Positions 50,555-60,251 of a DNA stretch of 64,000 nucleotides are shown one piece after another. Position numbers and translations under genes: made by a program. Position 1 is the first letter of the stretch, and every line of letters starts with the position of its first letter. The notes below the pieces were generated by a model that was given only the letters and a program-made list of their open reading frames with translations, made no database searches and had not been told where the DNA came from. Where the stretch lies: NCBI RefSeq assembly GCF_004005565.1, contig NZ_SADD01000002.1:1-64000 (forward strand). The letters are read 5' to 3'. The stretch comes from Lujinxingia sediminis. GTDB taxonomy: Bacteria > Myxococcota_A > Bradymonadia > Bradymonadales > Bradymonadaceae.

Positions 50555-51661
50555 ATGAGCACTTCCACGTACCAGCTGGCCTCGCTACGCTTTTCGATCG
50601 AAGGCCGTCACACCGTCGCGCGCGCAGTAAAAAACGAGATGGCCTCGCTGCAACAGCCTGTCGACGGACCGGTCGACATCGCCTTTCGCTTTGTCGATCG
50701 CATCGCCCCTGCTCCAAACGCGGTTCTGGCCGGGCGCTGGGCATTGAGTCCCGACGCCCTCAGCGCCCGCGGCGACGGATTCGAGTTTCGCATCACCCCC
50801 ACCGACAACGCCCTGACCATCGATGTCGTCCCCGACTCCGGTCTCACCCACAACCCTTTGACCGAAGCCTGGCGCCGCGCCAATGACTGGAACTACCTCT
50901 CGCGCGGGGAGACCGTCGCCAAGAACTTCATGTACGACCTCTTCGACTTCGTCAGCGCCTGGAAGCTCTCCGAACGTGACTGCTCCTACATTCACGCCTC
51001 CACCCTCTCACGCGACGATCGTGCCGTGGCCCTGATCGCCTGGGGCGGCATCGGCAAGACCACCTCCCTGCTCAAGCTCGTCACCGAAGATGGCTGGCGT
51101 TTTTTGAGCGATGACCTCGGCCTGATCAACGCGCAGGGCCGTGTCTTCCGAACCCCCCGACACCTTCAGATTTACGCCTACAACCTGGAGGGCCAGCCCG
51201 CCATCGCGCGTCAGCTCCTTCATGGGCGAAACCCCATCGATCGCGTCAACTGGGAGTGGCGCCGACGCCGCTTCGGCGTCAAAAAGGTGCGCCGACGCGT
51301 CTCCGCCGAAAGTCTCTTTGGCAACGAACGCGTCGCTCACAGCGCACAACTTCATCAGGCGATCTTTCTGGAGCGCGTAAAAAACCCGACCTTTAGCGTC
51401 GTGCCCATCTCTTCAGACGATCTGGCCGAGCGCGCTGCGACCATCCTCATCGACGAGCTCTCCAGCCTGCGCGACCTCTCCGTCGTCGCCAGAAGCCACG
51501 GCCAGACCTTGCACACCCCCGATCTCCAAACCTTCGTCGAGCGCTGCCAGCGCACACTCAGCTCGGCCTTTGCCGAGGTGCCCACCGCAATCCTGCGCAT
51601 CCCCGCCGATGCCGACCCCGACGCCCTGGCCGATACGCTCAGAGACCACCTCGACCTATAA
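50555..51661 (+). CDS. HprK-like P-loop protein
   Basis: A 368-residue cytosolic protein. The N-terminal 150 residues are of unclear fold. The C-terminal part resembles the HPr kinase fold: P-loop AWGGIGKTTSLLKL (around 162-175) and FLSDDLGLI shortly after, equivalent to the acidic motif of HprK. It lacks the usual HPr Ser phosphorylation context, so the substrate is unknown. HprK-like genes often accompany polysaccharide export or peptide-modification genes. It is in an operon with the flippase at 48912-50552 (2-nt gap). Confidence 0.72.
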   Translation: MSTSTYQLASLRFSIEGRHTVARAVKNEMASLQQPVDGPVDIAFRFVDRIAPAPNAVLAGRWALSPDALSARGDGFEFRITPTDNALTIDVVPDSGLTHNPLTEAWRRANDWNYLSRGETVAKNFMYDLFDFVSAWKLSERDCSYIHASTLSRDDRAVALIAWGGIGKTTSLLKLVTEDGWRFLSDDLGLINAQGRVFRTPRHLQIYAYNLEGQPAIARQLLHGRNPIDRVNWEWRRRRFGVKKVRRRVSAESLFGNERVAHSAQLHQAIFLERVKNPTFSVVPISSDDLAERAATILIDELSSLRDLSVVARSHGQTLHTPDLQTFVERCQRTLSSAFAEVPTAILRIPADADPDALADTLRDHLDL

Positions 51662-51781
51662 GGGCCTCCCCACCCTTTCGCTCCCCGATGGCCCTTCTCC
51701 CGCATCATCGGGCTCCTGCCAGCGATGCCTCCTCTCCTCGGGCCGGAGGGGCCTGTCACTCGCTGGCACCCCCCGCCCCAC

Positions 51782-51808
51782 AAAAAAGCGGGCCCCGAAG
51801 GGGCCCGC
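51782..51808 (-). terminator. Rho-independent terminator of the RCC1 lipoprotein gene
   Basis: GCGGGCCCC pairs with GGGGCCCGC around a GAA loop (51788-51808). Read on the minus strand it ends in six T. It follows the stop at 51851. Confidence 0.85.
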
Positions 51809-51850
51809 GCACAGCTCAACGAACTAGCTCAACTCACCCTCTCGGGCCGC

Positions 51851-53608
51851 TCAATCCTGAGCGAGGCCATGCGGCCAGGCGACGGGCCCCGGCGCCGCGT
51901 CGCTCTCGCGCCCCAGGCGGCCGTCTACCACCTGTCCCCAGCACCACGCTTCGCCCACCTGCGTGAGCGCACAGGAGTGCATCTCACCGGTGCCTATCCA
52001 CGCAAAATCATCGCTCTGATTCACGGCCGAAGGGGAAGCCGCGTCCCCTGTCCTTCCATCTCCAAGCTGACGATCGGAGTTACTCCCCCAACATTGACCT
52101 CGGCCCTCTGCATCCACACCACAACTATGTCGTACGCCAGCGGATACCTGCGAATACTCCGCACCGCCGTCCACCAACGCCGGGCTGCGCTCGTGGTAGT
52201 GCGCATCATGGTCCGTCACTTCGGTTCCCAGGCGCCCATAAGACCCTGCTCCCCAGCAGTACGCCCGCACGGCACTCCCGGTCTGCACAATCGCACAGGT
52301 ATGCTCCCCACCTGCGGAGATCTGCAGAAAACTCCAGGAAGATAACGCGTCCACCTCCGTCGGACTCGTCCCGATTGCCTCATCGGCCCCATTGCCCAAC
52401 CTCCCCGAATCTCCCCGGCCCCAGCAATACGCCTTGCCCTGCGTGCTGATCCCGCAGACATGCTCCCCGCCCGCGCTCACCTGCTCCCAGCTCAGCCCAC
52501 CGCCCACCAGTAAGGGCGTCGTCACCTCTGACGCATGGCTCTCCACCCCCAGGCGCTCCCCCGTGTTATGCCCCCAGCAGAAGAGATTCGTCCCCCGACG
52601 CCCGCAGCTATGCTGCCCGCCGGCGCTCACTTCGGCCCAGTCCGTCGCGCTTCCCACACGCTGCGGAGAGGTGACGCTGCCATACGCATCACTTCCATTC
52701 CCCACCCGACCATATTCTTGCTGCCCCCAGCACCACAGGCTCCCATCGACCTGAATCCCGCAGGTATGCTCTCTGCCGGCGCTGACCTCCTCCCACGCCC
52801 CCCCCACACGCTGCGCCTGAGACTCCGAGCCCCCGCTTGCCCCCTGCCCCAGCTGGCCCGCGCTGTTGCTTCCCCAGCACCACAGGCTCTGGTCGTCGAG
52901 GATCCCGCAGCTGTGAGCACCGCCCACGCTGAGCTGCGTCCAGACCGGGTCGACCATCGCGTAGCTTCGCACCTCCTCCCGACAGTACGACTCGCCAGCC
53001 ACCTCCACGCACCCCTGCGCCTTCAGGCGACTCTCCACCGCGCTGAGCTCCAGCGCGGCGCCCTGCTCGCAGCTCTCCACCGCCACGCAGCTCTCGGTGC
53101 CGTCCACCACCGCGCAGAACTCGCAGCTCAATACGCAATCCTCTCGATCGCACGCACCACGCACCAGGCCCAGGTCCCGGTAGTAACGCTCCCCACTCAG
53201 GGGTGCCTCCAGACTCACCCCGAAATCGCGCACTCGCACAAAGGACGTGCTCTCCTCCACGCGCTCCTCTCCCAACGACGCGCGCACCACCACCTGATGC
53301 TCGCCCTCCCCCACCTCCAGCTCAAAACGCCCGTCGGGGCAGGCCACAAAGGCCCCGTCGTTATGCGAGCACTCCGTCACGCACTCGGCCGGCCCGCACT
53401 CAAAGCGCACTTCTTCCGAGGTCGTCTCCCCGGCAAATACCGACGCCTCTCCCCCGCTCTCCGGGGTGGCGGTGAGCGTCAGCGAAAGCTCCCCGGTGTC
53501 GGTGTCAGACACCTCACCAGCATCAGGACCGCTCTGCTGCCCCCCCGGCTCATCCCCACTGCACGCGCACACCCCCACCACCAACGCCACCCACCATGCT
53601 TTTCGCAT
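51851..53608 (-). CDS. RCC1-repeat lipoprotein
   Basis: A 585-residue predicted outer-surface lipoprotein. The signal peptide ends in the lipobox GVCACS. An Asp/Gly-rich linker and a 170-residue beta-type region precede seven RCC1 (regulator of chromosome condensation) repeats, each with a HxCG/A...WCWG core and GRLG or GQLG (for example SLWCWGSNSAGQLGQG). RCC1 repeats build a seven-bladed propeller; seven are present, so the propeller should be complete. In bacteria such propellers act outside the cell, often in binding. GGAGGG lies just before the start; ATG 53608 has better spacing than ATG 53611. Confidence 0.88.
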   Translation of the reverse strand: MRKAWWVALVVGVCACSGDEPGGQQSGPDAGEVSDTDTGELSLTLTATPESGGEASVFAGETTSEEVRFECGPAECVTECSHNDGAFVACPDGRFELEVGEGEHQVVVRASLGEERVEESTSFVRVRDFGVSLEAPLSGERYYRDLGLVRGACDREDCVLSCEFCAVVDGTESCVAVESCEQGAALELSAVESRLKAQGCVEVAGESYCREEVRSYAMVDPVWTQLSVGGAHSCGILDDQSLWCWGSNSAGQLGQGASGGSESQAQRVGGAWEEVSAGREHTCGIQVDGSLWCWGQQEYGRVGNGSDAYGSVTSPQRVGSATDWAEVSAGGQHSCGRRGTNLFCWGHNTGERLGVESHASEVTTPLLVGGGLSWEQVSAGGEHVCGISTQGKAYCWGRGDSGRLGNGADEAIGTSPTEVDALSSWSFLQISAGGEHTCAIVQTGSAVRAYCWGAGSYGRLGTEVTDHDAHYHERSPALVDGGAEYSQVSAGVRHSCGVDAEGRGQCWGSNSDRQLGDGRTGDAASPSAVNQSDDFAWIGTGEMHSCALTQVGEAWCWGQVVDGRLGRESDAAPGPVAWPHGLAQD

Positions 53609-53769
53609 CATCGCCCTCCACTCAACGCGGCTTCAGAAAAGCCGCCCCCGTCTCATGCAGACGCTTATCATCTGCCACCTTATTCGAACGCGATGTACCT
53701 TACCTGACTCGCCCCCCTCGCCACCACCCCCCCCGGGAAAGCGTGCCCCTGTCGCCCTCCGGGCCGCAC

Positions 53770-54141
53770 TCAGCCCTTCCCCTCCCGCATCGCCCGAATC
53801 TTCTCCCGATCGGCCTTCTTGAGCCCCGCCACCACCCGCTCGTACGAGTGCTCAATGAGCTCGCGCATCAGCTCCGGGCGCACGTCCTGCCCCAGCATCA
53901 CCGTGTTCCAGTGACGCTTATTCATGTGGTAGCCGGGCAGCACCGCCTCATAGCGCGCGCGCAGCTCAATGGCCCGCTCCGGCTCACACTTGAGGTTCAC
54001 GCTGGCCGGCTCTTTCTGCACGTTCATCAGCAAAAAGATCTTATCCATCACGCGCATCACCAGCGTGTGCTCATCAAAAGGAAAATCCTCGCTGACCTCG
54101 GGTAACGCCATCGCCACATCGCGCACCTGCCAGATATCCAT
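53770..54141 (-). CDS. MmcQ/YjbR family protein
   Basis: A 123-residue protein of the YjbR family (CyaY-like fold, proposed to bind DNA). MDIWQVRDVAMALPEVSEDFPF is the usual start; NLKCEPERAIELRARYEAVLPGYHMNKRHWNTV and the following LIEHSYERVVAGL are diagnostic. The length is normal. A strong AAGGAGGAG precedes the ATG. Monocistronic; its role in the cell is not established. Confidence 0.9.
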   Translation of the reverse strand: MDIWQVRDVAMALPEVSEDFPFDEHTLVMRVMDKIFLLMNVQKEPASVNLKCEPERAIELRARYEAVLPGYHMNKRHWNTVMLGQDVRPELMRELIEHSYERVVAGLKKADREKIRAMREGKG

Positions 54142-54203
54142 GCTCTCCTCCTTCGTTTCGACACGGGGGCGAATGCTCGCTTAGCAATGCCCCCCTGAGA
54201 CAT

Positions 54204-54240
54204 AAAAAACGCCCGCAGCAGCTTTGCTGCGGCGAGCGTC
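54204..54240 (-). terminator. Rho-independent terminator of the 54276-55199 gene
   Basis: CCGCAGCA (54213-54220) pairs with TGCTGCGG (54225-54232), and an outer CGC/GCG extends the stem. The minus strand continues with six T (complement of 54204-54209). Confidence 0.82.
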
Positions 54241-54275
54241 TCATCGTTTCATATCATGGCATACGGGGCGTCAGC

Positions 54276-55199
54276 TTAGGGCGAGCCCGGAGCGGCGTCG
54301 CTCGGAGCACCGCCGGGGGCAGGCCCACCGGGCATTCCACCACCGGGCATTCCTCCCGGAGGCATCATCGCCACCTCCTGACAGGTCTTCTGGCCTTCTT
54401 CCCCCATGCAGGTGGTGCGCTCATCGGCGCACTCATAATCAAAGGAGCACGCATCACCGGCGGCAACCTTGCCCTCAAACATCGTTTGACAGGGCTTGTA
54501 ATGCGCCTCCAAGATCGGCCCGGCCTGCATCATCATCGCCTGCAAGCGCTGCATATCGGGCTCATCGCCCATCGGCCGGTATTCTCCGCAGGCCTCCGAC
54601 TGGGTGCCCAGCTGCCCCATGCACTTGCCGGCCTGCGCCGCATCAAACGCCACACGACCGGCTTTCACCGATGCCGCCAGCGACTCCCCATCCAGGCCGG
54701 TCTCTTTGGTCACGATCTCAAAGAGCTCCACGCAATCTTCCCGACGGGGCATCGGCAGGTTGGCCTCTTCAATGCGCCCCATGAGCGCGCGGAACTCCTC
54801 CAGGGCCTCCGGGCTCTGCGAGGCCATGCTCATCCCCGCCATAAAGAAGGTGCCCGCCACCGCGCTCTTCAGCTCCATATTGCCGCAGGAGTCATACGCC
54901 AGGCATAACGACTCGACGAACTTCGGGCGAAACTCCTCCACACTCACCGGCACCGCCGGATCGTGGCCCCCTTCAAGGCGCTCCCCGGCAGCTTTGAGAT
55001 TTTCGGGGCGCTCGGGCGGGAGCACGGCCGATTCTCCGGCGGCCTCCTCCTTGTCCCCGGCGGCCTCCTCGCCAGCCGCCTCTTCGCCAGCAGGCTCACT
55101 GCTTTCTTCAGCGGTCTCGTCGGTCGCAATCTCCGCCTTTTTACAGGCCACCGACCCCAGCGCCAGCATTCCCACCACCAGCCACTTCATCCCTCGCAT
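54276..55199 (-). CDS. Lipoprotein with acidic linker
   Basis: A 307-residue lipoprotein starting MRGMKWLVVGMLALGSVACK; the Cys of the lipobox GSVAC is at position 19. AAGGAGAG lies right before this ATG at 55197-55199, so the longer frame to 55340 is not used. A linker with repeated GEEAA/GDKEEAAGE follows, then a helical domain with six or more cysteines (CLAYDSCG, CMGQLGTQSEACGEY, CSFDYECADERTTC) that probably form disulfides in the periplasm or at the surface. The C-terminal end is Gly/Pro/Met-rich (PPGGMPGGGMPGGPAPGG) and disordered. No enzymatic motif is seen. Confidence 0.8.
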   Translation of the reverse strand: MRGMKWLVVGMLALGSVACKKAEIATDETAEESSEPAGEEAAGEEAAGDKEEAAGESAVLPPERPENLKAAGERLEGGHDPAVPVSVEEFRPKFVESLCLAYDSCGNMELKSAVAGTFFMAGMSMASQSPEALEEFRALMGRIEEANLPMPRREDCVELFEIVTKETGLDGESLAASVKAGRVAFDAAQAGKCMGQLGTQSEACGEYRPMGDEPDMQRLQAMMMQAGPILEAHYKPCQTMFEGKVAAGDACSFDYECADERTTCMGEEGQKTCQEVAMMPPGGMPGGGMPGGPAPGGAPSDAAPGSP

Positions 55200-55369
55200 A
55201 TCTCTCCTTAAATCGAACTTTTGGGTGCACTGCGGCTCTGCCCGCTGGAGCAAAAGCCTGTCATGATCGAACGCGGGCTGCGCGTATGGGCGGCACCCTA
55301 ACACGCTGGCCGCCACGCTCTCAATCCGCGGCGCTCTCAATCAGCGCCGCTCTCCCCGCGCGGACCTGC

Positions 55370-56659
55370 TCATGGATCTGCTCCCACACACGCGCATCCC
55401 CACTGCGTGCACTGAGGTGGCGCACCCAGCGGACAGGCGCACATACTGCCGCAATCCTCGTTGATGTTGCAGGTTCGATCTGCAGTGCCCGTCACGCACA
55501 GCGGCCGACACTGGCCATCCATCGCACACGCCGGCCTCAACCCCTCACAGACAAGACGCGGACACACACCCCCGCAACCATCCGCAACGTCGGCGCGACA
55601 TGAGCGTTGCGCGTCGCTGCAATTCGGCGAGCAGCATTGCCCCTGGTAGCACGTGTAGGTCGCATCATCGGTGCCTGCGCTGGTGCACGACTGCGGATCG
55701 GGCGTACGCTGACACGTCCGCCTCTCCTGCTCCCTCTCCGAGGACACCGGCTCACACGCCCCGCCACTGGTGCAACGCGCGACCGTGCGCGTGCGCACCT
55801 GCGTACCCTCCATCGCACAGCTATCGTGTCCCGACACCGGCTCACAGGGACCCCACGCCGACCACTGCGCCCTCTCGCATACTTCCCCCGGCCGCGGCGC
55901 CGAATCCACGACGCACTCCTCCTGGCTCGTGCTCGCTACCTCCTGACAAGCGCCCTCAGAACATTGCGGCTGATACGTCGTCACGGAGCGGATTCCCTGC
56001 GTGCCGCAGACCTGCCCCGCCTGGAGAAGGCACGTCCCGAGCTCCACGCGTTCCTGCCCGCAGCTGACGCCCTCGGTGTCACTCTCGCACGCCGCATCAT
56101 CTTCCCGCCGTACTTCGTTCTCCGAGAATCGCGCCACACAGCGCCCCTGTCCGCCATCATCGCGCGCACAGGTCAGCTCCCCGACCTGATAGATTCCCAC
56201 CCCGCGCGGGGCACACACATCCACATCGGCGCGCTCGCAACGCAAAAACTCCACAACCTCGCCGCCCAGGCAATCGTCCACGCGCGCGCATAACTCGCCG
56301 GCTTCGCACCCCTGGCAGCTTCCGCCGCAGTCCACGTCACTCTCATCCCCATCATGCTGCCCGTTGTCGCAATGCTCCAACACGCAGCCTTCATCACCTG
56401 GCACGCAGCTATCCGGATCATCTGCATCGGGCTCCACATCGGTGTCTCCACCGTCGGCCTCGCCACCATCCCCCTCACCAACCTCCTCAAGCCCCGAATC
56501 CACCGCCACGTCGGCCCCCACATCCAGATTCCCCGGGCCAAAGACCACCGCGTCGGGATCCTCCAGACACCCGGTCAGCAGCATCACCGCCATCGCGCCC
56601 GTAACGATCAGCCGATCTCGGATCGACCTCTTCTTGTTCTTACGTTGTTCGCAAGCCAT
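55370..56659 (-). CDS. Cysteine-rich lipoprotein
   Basis: A 429-residue lipoprotein. The start ATG 56659 (MACEQRKNKKRSIRD) gives a basic N-region, a hydrophobic core and the lipobox LLTGC. An acidic Asp/Gly/Glu linker of about 60 residues follows. Next is HCDNGQHDGDESDVDCGGSC, a motif common in lipoproteins of Myxococcota and relatives, then a Cys-rich body of about 300 residues including a TSP1-like WSAWGPCEP...RTRTVARC stretch. At least 30 cysteines are present, so the protein must fold in an oxidising compartment. Function unknown; adhesion or surface binding is plausible. Confidence 0.8.
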   Translation of the reverse strand: MACEQRKNKKRSIRDRLIVTGAMAVMLLTGCLEDPDAVVFGPGNLDVGADVAVDSGLEEVGEGDGGEADGGDTDVEPDADDPDSCVPGDEGCVLEHCDNGQHDGDESDVDCGGSCQGCEAGELCARVDDCLGGEVVEFLRCERADVDVCAPRGVGIYQVGELTCARDDGGQGRCVARFSENEVRREDDAACESDTEGVSCGQERVELGTCLLQAGQVCGTQGIRSVTTYQPQCSEGACQEVASTSQEECVVDSAPRPGEVCERAQWSAWGPCEPVSGHDSCAMEGTQVRTRTVARCTSGGACEPVSSEREQERRTCQRTPDPQSCTSAGTDDATYTCYQGQCCSPNCSDAQRSCRADVADGCGGVCPRLVCEGLRPACAMDGQCRPLCVTGTADRTCNINEDCGSMCACPLGAPPQCTQWGCACVGADP

Positions 56660-57031
56660 CAATCACTCTCGCAGATGCACACCAGGCCTTTGCTCGCCGG
56701 CCTCATGGATAGGTTTTTTAAGGTTCGTAACCCAATGTTACTACGCCCTCTGCCGAAGTTGAAGACCATGGATGCGAAAGAGAGCGAAGCGCGAGCAAGT
56801 CGCACTCTGGAAGCGGACGCTCAGGCACCGTCGAGGCTTCGCCACGCCCTCTGCGCTGCTCTCGCTCCCGCCAGCCCGCATAGCGCTCACGCTGGCTCAG
56901 GGCGTCATCACGCAAGGCCCCATCTCTGCGAAAAAGCGGGTAACTTCGACACGCCATCGCCTGACTTTCGTGAACCGCTATGCTAGGAGCATCGCCAGCG
57001 ATCCTCGCCACCCCACTTCTGGAGCTCCCCC
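56660..57031. other. Intergenic region between divergent lipoprotein genes
   Basis: About 370 bp. GC-rich short open frames occur on both strands but none has a ribosome binding site or a recognisable product. It should contain the two promoters. Confidence 0.4.
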
Positions 57032-58315
57032 ATGTCCCCTCGCCACCTCCTGATGGCTCTCGCCACGACTTCGCTCGCTGCCTGCTCCTCCCCCTCAGCC
57101 ACCCCGCAGGACGCCGGCGACTCGACCGACGCGCCCACCTACCAGGACGACGCCGACGCCACCCCCGAGCCCGACGCCGACGCTGACGCCACCCCGCAGC
57201 CCTCCAGCCTGCGGGTGGCCTCTTTTAACACCTCCCTCTTTGGCACAGCGGCCGGCGACCTCATCGACACCCTCTCCAACCCCGATGACGCGCACCCGCA
57301 AAAGATCGCCAACGTCATCCAGCTGGTCCGCCCCGACGTCATCCTCCTCAACGAGTTTGACTTCGATGAGGAACACGAGGCTATCGACCTCTTCGCCTCA
57401 AACTTCCTGGAGGTGGCCCAGGCCTCCGACGGCGAAGCCATCTCCTACCCCTACCGCTACCAGTTCTCCTCCAATACCGGCATCGCCTCGGGCTTCGACC
57501 TCAACGGAGACGAGGAGATCGGAGAGACCGTCGGCACTCAGGCCTATGGCAACGACGCCTTCGGCTTCGGCATCTTCCCCGGCCAGTACGCCTTCGCCGT
57601 CCTCTCCAAATACCCCATTGATGTCGAAGGCATGCGCACCTTCCAGAACTTTTTGTGGAAAGACATGCCGGAGAACCGCATCCCCGAGGGCTTCTTCAGC
57701 CCGGAGGCCCTTGAGGTGCTGCGCCTCTCCTCCAAAAACCACGTCGATCTTCCCATCGACGTCGACGGTCAAACGCTCCACCTTCTGGCCAGCCACCCCA
57801 CTCCGCCGGCGTTTGATGGCGCCGAGGGCCGCAACAAACGCCGTAACGCCGATGAGATTCGTTTCTGGCACGACTACATCCGCCCCTCGGCCTCCGACTA
57901 CATCTACGACGACGCCGGCCAGATCGGCGGGCTCGAAGATGGCGCGCATTTTGTAATCGTCGGTGACCTCAACGACGACCCGATCGACGGCAACGGTCTG
58001 GACGGAGCCGACCTTCTTGTGGCCGACGCACGTGTGATCGACCCGCTGCCCGAGAGCACCGGCGCCATCGCCTCCGGCAACGCCCGCGAAGGTGCCAACC
58101 TCGAGCACCAGGCCGACCACCGCTACGATACCGCCCGCTTCAACCCCAACGTCGGCAACCTGCGCCTGGACTACGCCCTGCCCTCGGCCACCCTTGAGGT
58201 GACCGGTCAGGGGGTCTTCTGGCCCGCCTCCACCGAAGCGTACTTTGAGCTGATTCAAGTCAGCGACCACCACCTGGTCTGGGTCGACGTCGCCTTACCT
58301 CAAAGCGACGACTAA
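57032..58315 (+). CDS. Lipoprotein endonuclease/exonuclease/phosphatase-family enzyme
   Basis: A 427-residue lipoprotein with an EEP-fold catalytic domain. The signal ends in the lipobox LAAC; a linker of Asp/Ala/Pro/Thr repeats follows. Catalytic motifs are visible: VASFNTSLF (Asn), RPDVILLNEFD (metal-binding Glu), LLASHPTPP (His), IVGDLNDDP (Asp and Asn), and VSDHHLVWV near the end (Asp-His pair). EEP enzymes hydrolyse phosphodiester or phosphate bonds in DNA, RNA or lipids; outside the cell a secreted nuclease or phospholipase role is likely. GGAG precedes the ATG. All key residues are present. Confidence 0.88.
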   Translation: MSPRHLLMALATTSLAACSSPSATPQDAGDSTDAPTYQDDADATPEPDADADATPQPSSLRVASFNTSLFGTAAGDLIDTLSNPDDAHPQKIANVIQLVRPDVILLNEFDFDEEHEAIDLFASNFLEVAQASDGEAISYPYRYQFSSNTGIASGFDLNGDEEIGETVGTQAYGNDAFGFGIFPGQYAFAVLSKYPIDVEGMRTFQNFLWKDMPENRIPEGFFSPEALEVLRLSSKNHVDLPIDVDGQTLHLLASHPTPPAFDGAEGRNKRRNADEIRFWHDYIRPSASDYIYDDAGQIGGLEDGAHFVIVGDLNDDPIDGNGLDGADLLVADARVIDPLPESTGAIASGNAREGANLEHQADHRYDTARFNPNVGNLRLDYALPSATLEVTGQGVFWPASTEAYFELIQVSDHHLVWVDVALPQSDD

Positions 58316-58336
58316 GACTCCGCTCGCGCTCAGCGC

Positions 58337-58364
58337 ACCTGTGGCCCTTTGATGGGCCACAGGT
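58337..58364. other. Perfect 11-bp hairpin after the EEP-family gene
   Basis: ACCTGTGGCCC (58337-58347) pairs with GGGCCACAGGT (58354-58364) around a 6-nt loop. There is no T-run, so it is either a weak terminator or an mRNA-stabilising hairpin. Confidence 0.6.
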
Positions 58365-58459
58365 CACTTCGATCACCGATTCGTTGATGGCCTTCTGGGC
58401 TTTTGCTAGGGATGAAGCTGCCCGCCGCGCCTGTGCGCGTCGCTCCCCCGGAGCCTCCC

Positions 58460-59485
58460 ATGAACCTCCCCCACTTCCTCACGACTCCTTCTCCGCTGCG
58501 CCTGGCCCTGGCCCTCGTGTTGGCCCTGCTGACGCTTGGCGCCTGCTCCAGCGATGACGCCAGCTACGGCTTCGACGTCTGCGAGCCGAGCTGCCCGCGC
58601 GGCTACTACGTGGTGACCGACTGCCAGGACCACGATGAGTGCGAGCATATCGAGACCTGCGACGGCAGCGTGTTGGCTTGCGTTCCCATCCTGGGCTCCG
58701 CTGACACCGGCGATTTCAATGAGCCCGATGCCGACTCCGACGTCTGTGAAGAACCTCCCCGCTGCCCCACAGGCTCCGAAGAGGTCGAGACCTGCCCCAC
58801 CGATCGCTTCTGCACCCGCGTGACCGTCTGTGGCACAAGCGCACTCTGCCTCGACCCCCTGGCGGTCTGCGAAGAAGCACCGAGCTGTCCGCAGGGCTGG
58901 GTCAACGATACCAGCTGCGACGACTTCGACCCGACCTGCGCCGAGCTGCGCCACTGCGACGAAACCTTCCGCTGCCGCCGCTGCGACAACCTCCCCTCAA
59001 GCTGTGACGAAGGTTTTGAGCCCGTCGACCCCGACGCCTGCGACCCGGAAGCCGGCTGCGAACAGGTGCTGACCTGCCAGGGCTACATCAGCTGCGCCCC
59101 CCTCCCCGACGCATGCACCGAGGAGCCGGTCTGCCCCGAAGACTTCGAGCCCGTTGAGGCCTGCACCACCGATCGCCCCGACTGCCAGCTCATCGAGATC
59201 TGCGATCAGGAGCTGGCCTGCGCCCCCATCGCCGATCCATGTGAGGAGCCTCCCACCTGCCCCGATGCCTACATCCAGGTCGAGGGCTGCGACGAGGACC
59301 TTCTCCCGGGCTGTCAGACCCTGGAGATCTGCGACGTCTCACTGACGTGCGCCCCCCCCGACGCCTGCGAGCTGGCCGCCTGCCCCGAGGGTACGAGCGA
59401 AGTCCCCGAGGAGCGCTGCGCCGCAGAGCCCTGCACCTCCGTCGATGATTGCTATGGCACCGTCGTCTACTGCGTGCGCGGCTGA
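58460..59485 (+). CDS. Lipoprotein with seven six-cysteine modules
   Basis: A 341-residue lipoprotein. I start it at ATG 58460 (MNLPHFLTTPSPLRL) because GGAG lies about 8 nt before it; the open frame to 58403 lacks this. The lipobox is LGAC. The mature part consists of seven tandem modules of about 37-45 residues, each with six cysteines in the pattern C..C...C...C....C...C, for example CEEPPTCPDAYIQVEGC and CEEAPSCPQGWVNDTSC. The modules probably form disulfide-tied units outside the cell. I do not recognise the module as a named family. The gene converges with the membrane-protein gene at 59505. Confidence 0.82.
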   Translation: MNLPHFLTTPSPLRLALALVLALLTLGACSSDDASYGFDVCEPSCPRGYYVVTDCQDHDECEHIETCDGSVLACVPILGSADTGDFNEPDADSDVCEEPPRCPTGSEEVETCPTDRFCTRVTVCGTSALCLDPLAVCEEAPSCPQGWVNDTSCDDFDPTCAELRHCDETFRCRRCDNLPSSCDEGFEPVDPDACDPEAGCEQVLTCQGYISCAPLPDACTEEPVCPEDFEPVEACTTDRPDCQLIEICDQELACAPIADPCEEPPTCPDAYIQVEGCDEDLLPGCQTLEICDVSLTCAPPDACELAACPEGTSEVPEERCAAEPCTSVDDCYGTVVYCVRG

Positions 59486-59504
59486 GATCCCCGGCTCATC
59501 ACTC

Positions 59505-60251
59505 TCACCACTCCCCGGGGGGAGCGGCCGCAGCCGGCACAGGCACCGCGCTAACAGAGCCCTGCTCCTGCATCGCAGCAGGTGCCGAGATGCCCGCCAC
59601 CTTGCCCCTTACCGCGCGGTAGATCGTGATCGCCCCGGCCACCTGCAGGGACATACCAAAGATCATCATCATCAACTTCACCCCATAAAGTCCCAACCCC
59701 CACCCGGCTTTCACCGCGACGTTGTCGACAAACATCGTCGATCCGGCGACGTACAGCGTCAGAAACCTCGAGCCGAACCACATCAACGTGGACGCGCCAA
59801 AGATCAGCGCGCCCAGCGCAATCGCAGCGATGGGATGGCGCATCGCCAGACGAAGATTCTCCTTTAGCGCTTCGATGGGCCCGAGCCCTTCCACCATCAT
59901 AAAATACACATAAGGCAAGAGCAGCCCCCCGAGCGCCACTGCGGGAAGCGCCAATATGACCCCGCTCACCGCCATCAGCGCACCCCAGGTCATGCTGCCC
60001 AGAGATACGTTCCACCACCAGCGTCTCACCGGCAGACGAAGCGCTTCAGCGGCGTGCACCTTCTCATAGGCCTTACGATGCGCCAGCGTGTAGCCCCAGA
60101 ACAAAAGGGGCGGCACAAACGACCACGCCAGAAAACTCAACACCGCGTGGGCCACGCTCCAAAACGTAAAAACCACCGCCACAATCAGCGCGACAGCACG
60201 CACACTCACCCGCCAGACGCCGAAATACTCCCGTATCCACACGTTCATCAT
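59505..60251 (-). CDS. Multi-pass membrane protein, paralogue 1
   Basis: A 248-residue inner-membrane protein starting MMNVWIREYFGVWRV, with about five or six hydrophobic segments. A conserved GLGPIEALKENLRLAMRHP follows the fourth segment; the same GPIEALxxNxxL motif occurs in both upstream genes, so the three are paralogues. The motif resembles the DUF975/GlpM-like 'YciC-type' membrane proteins, but I cannot assign it safely. The C-terminus is Ala/Pro-rich and soluble. The longer frame to 60302 lacks a better start. Confidence 0.68.
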   Translation of the reverse strand: MMNVWIREYFGVWRVSVRAVALIVAVVFTFWSVAHAVLSFLAWSFVPPLLFWGYTLAHRKAYEKVHAAEALRLPVRRWWWNVSLGSMTWGALMAVSGVILALPAVALGGLLLPYVYFMMVEGLGPIEALKENLRLAMRHPIAAIALGALIFGASTLMWFGSRFLTLYVAGSTMFVDNVAVKAGWGLGLYGVKLMMMIFGMSLQVAGAITIYRAVRGKVAGISAPAAMQEQGSVSAVPVPAAAAPPGEW

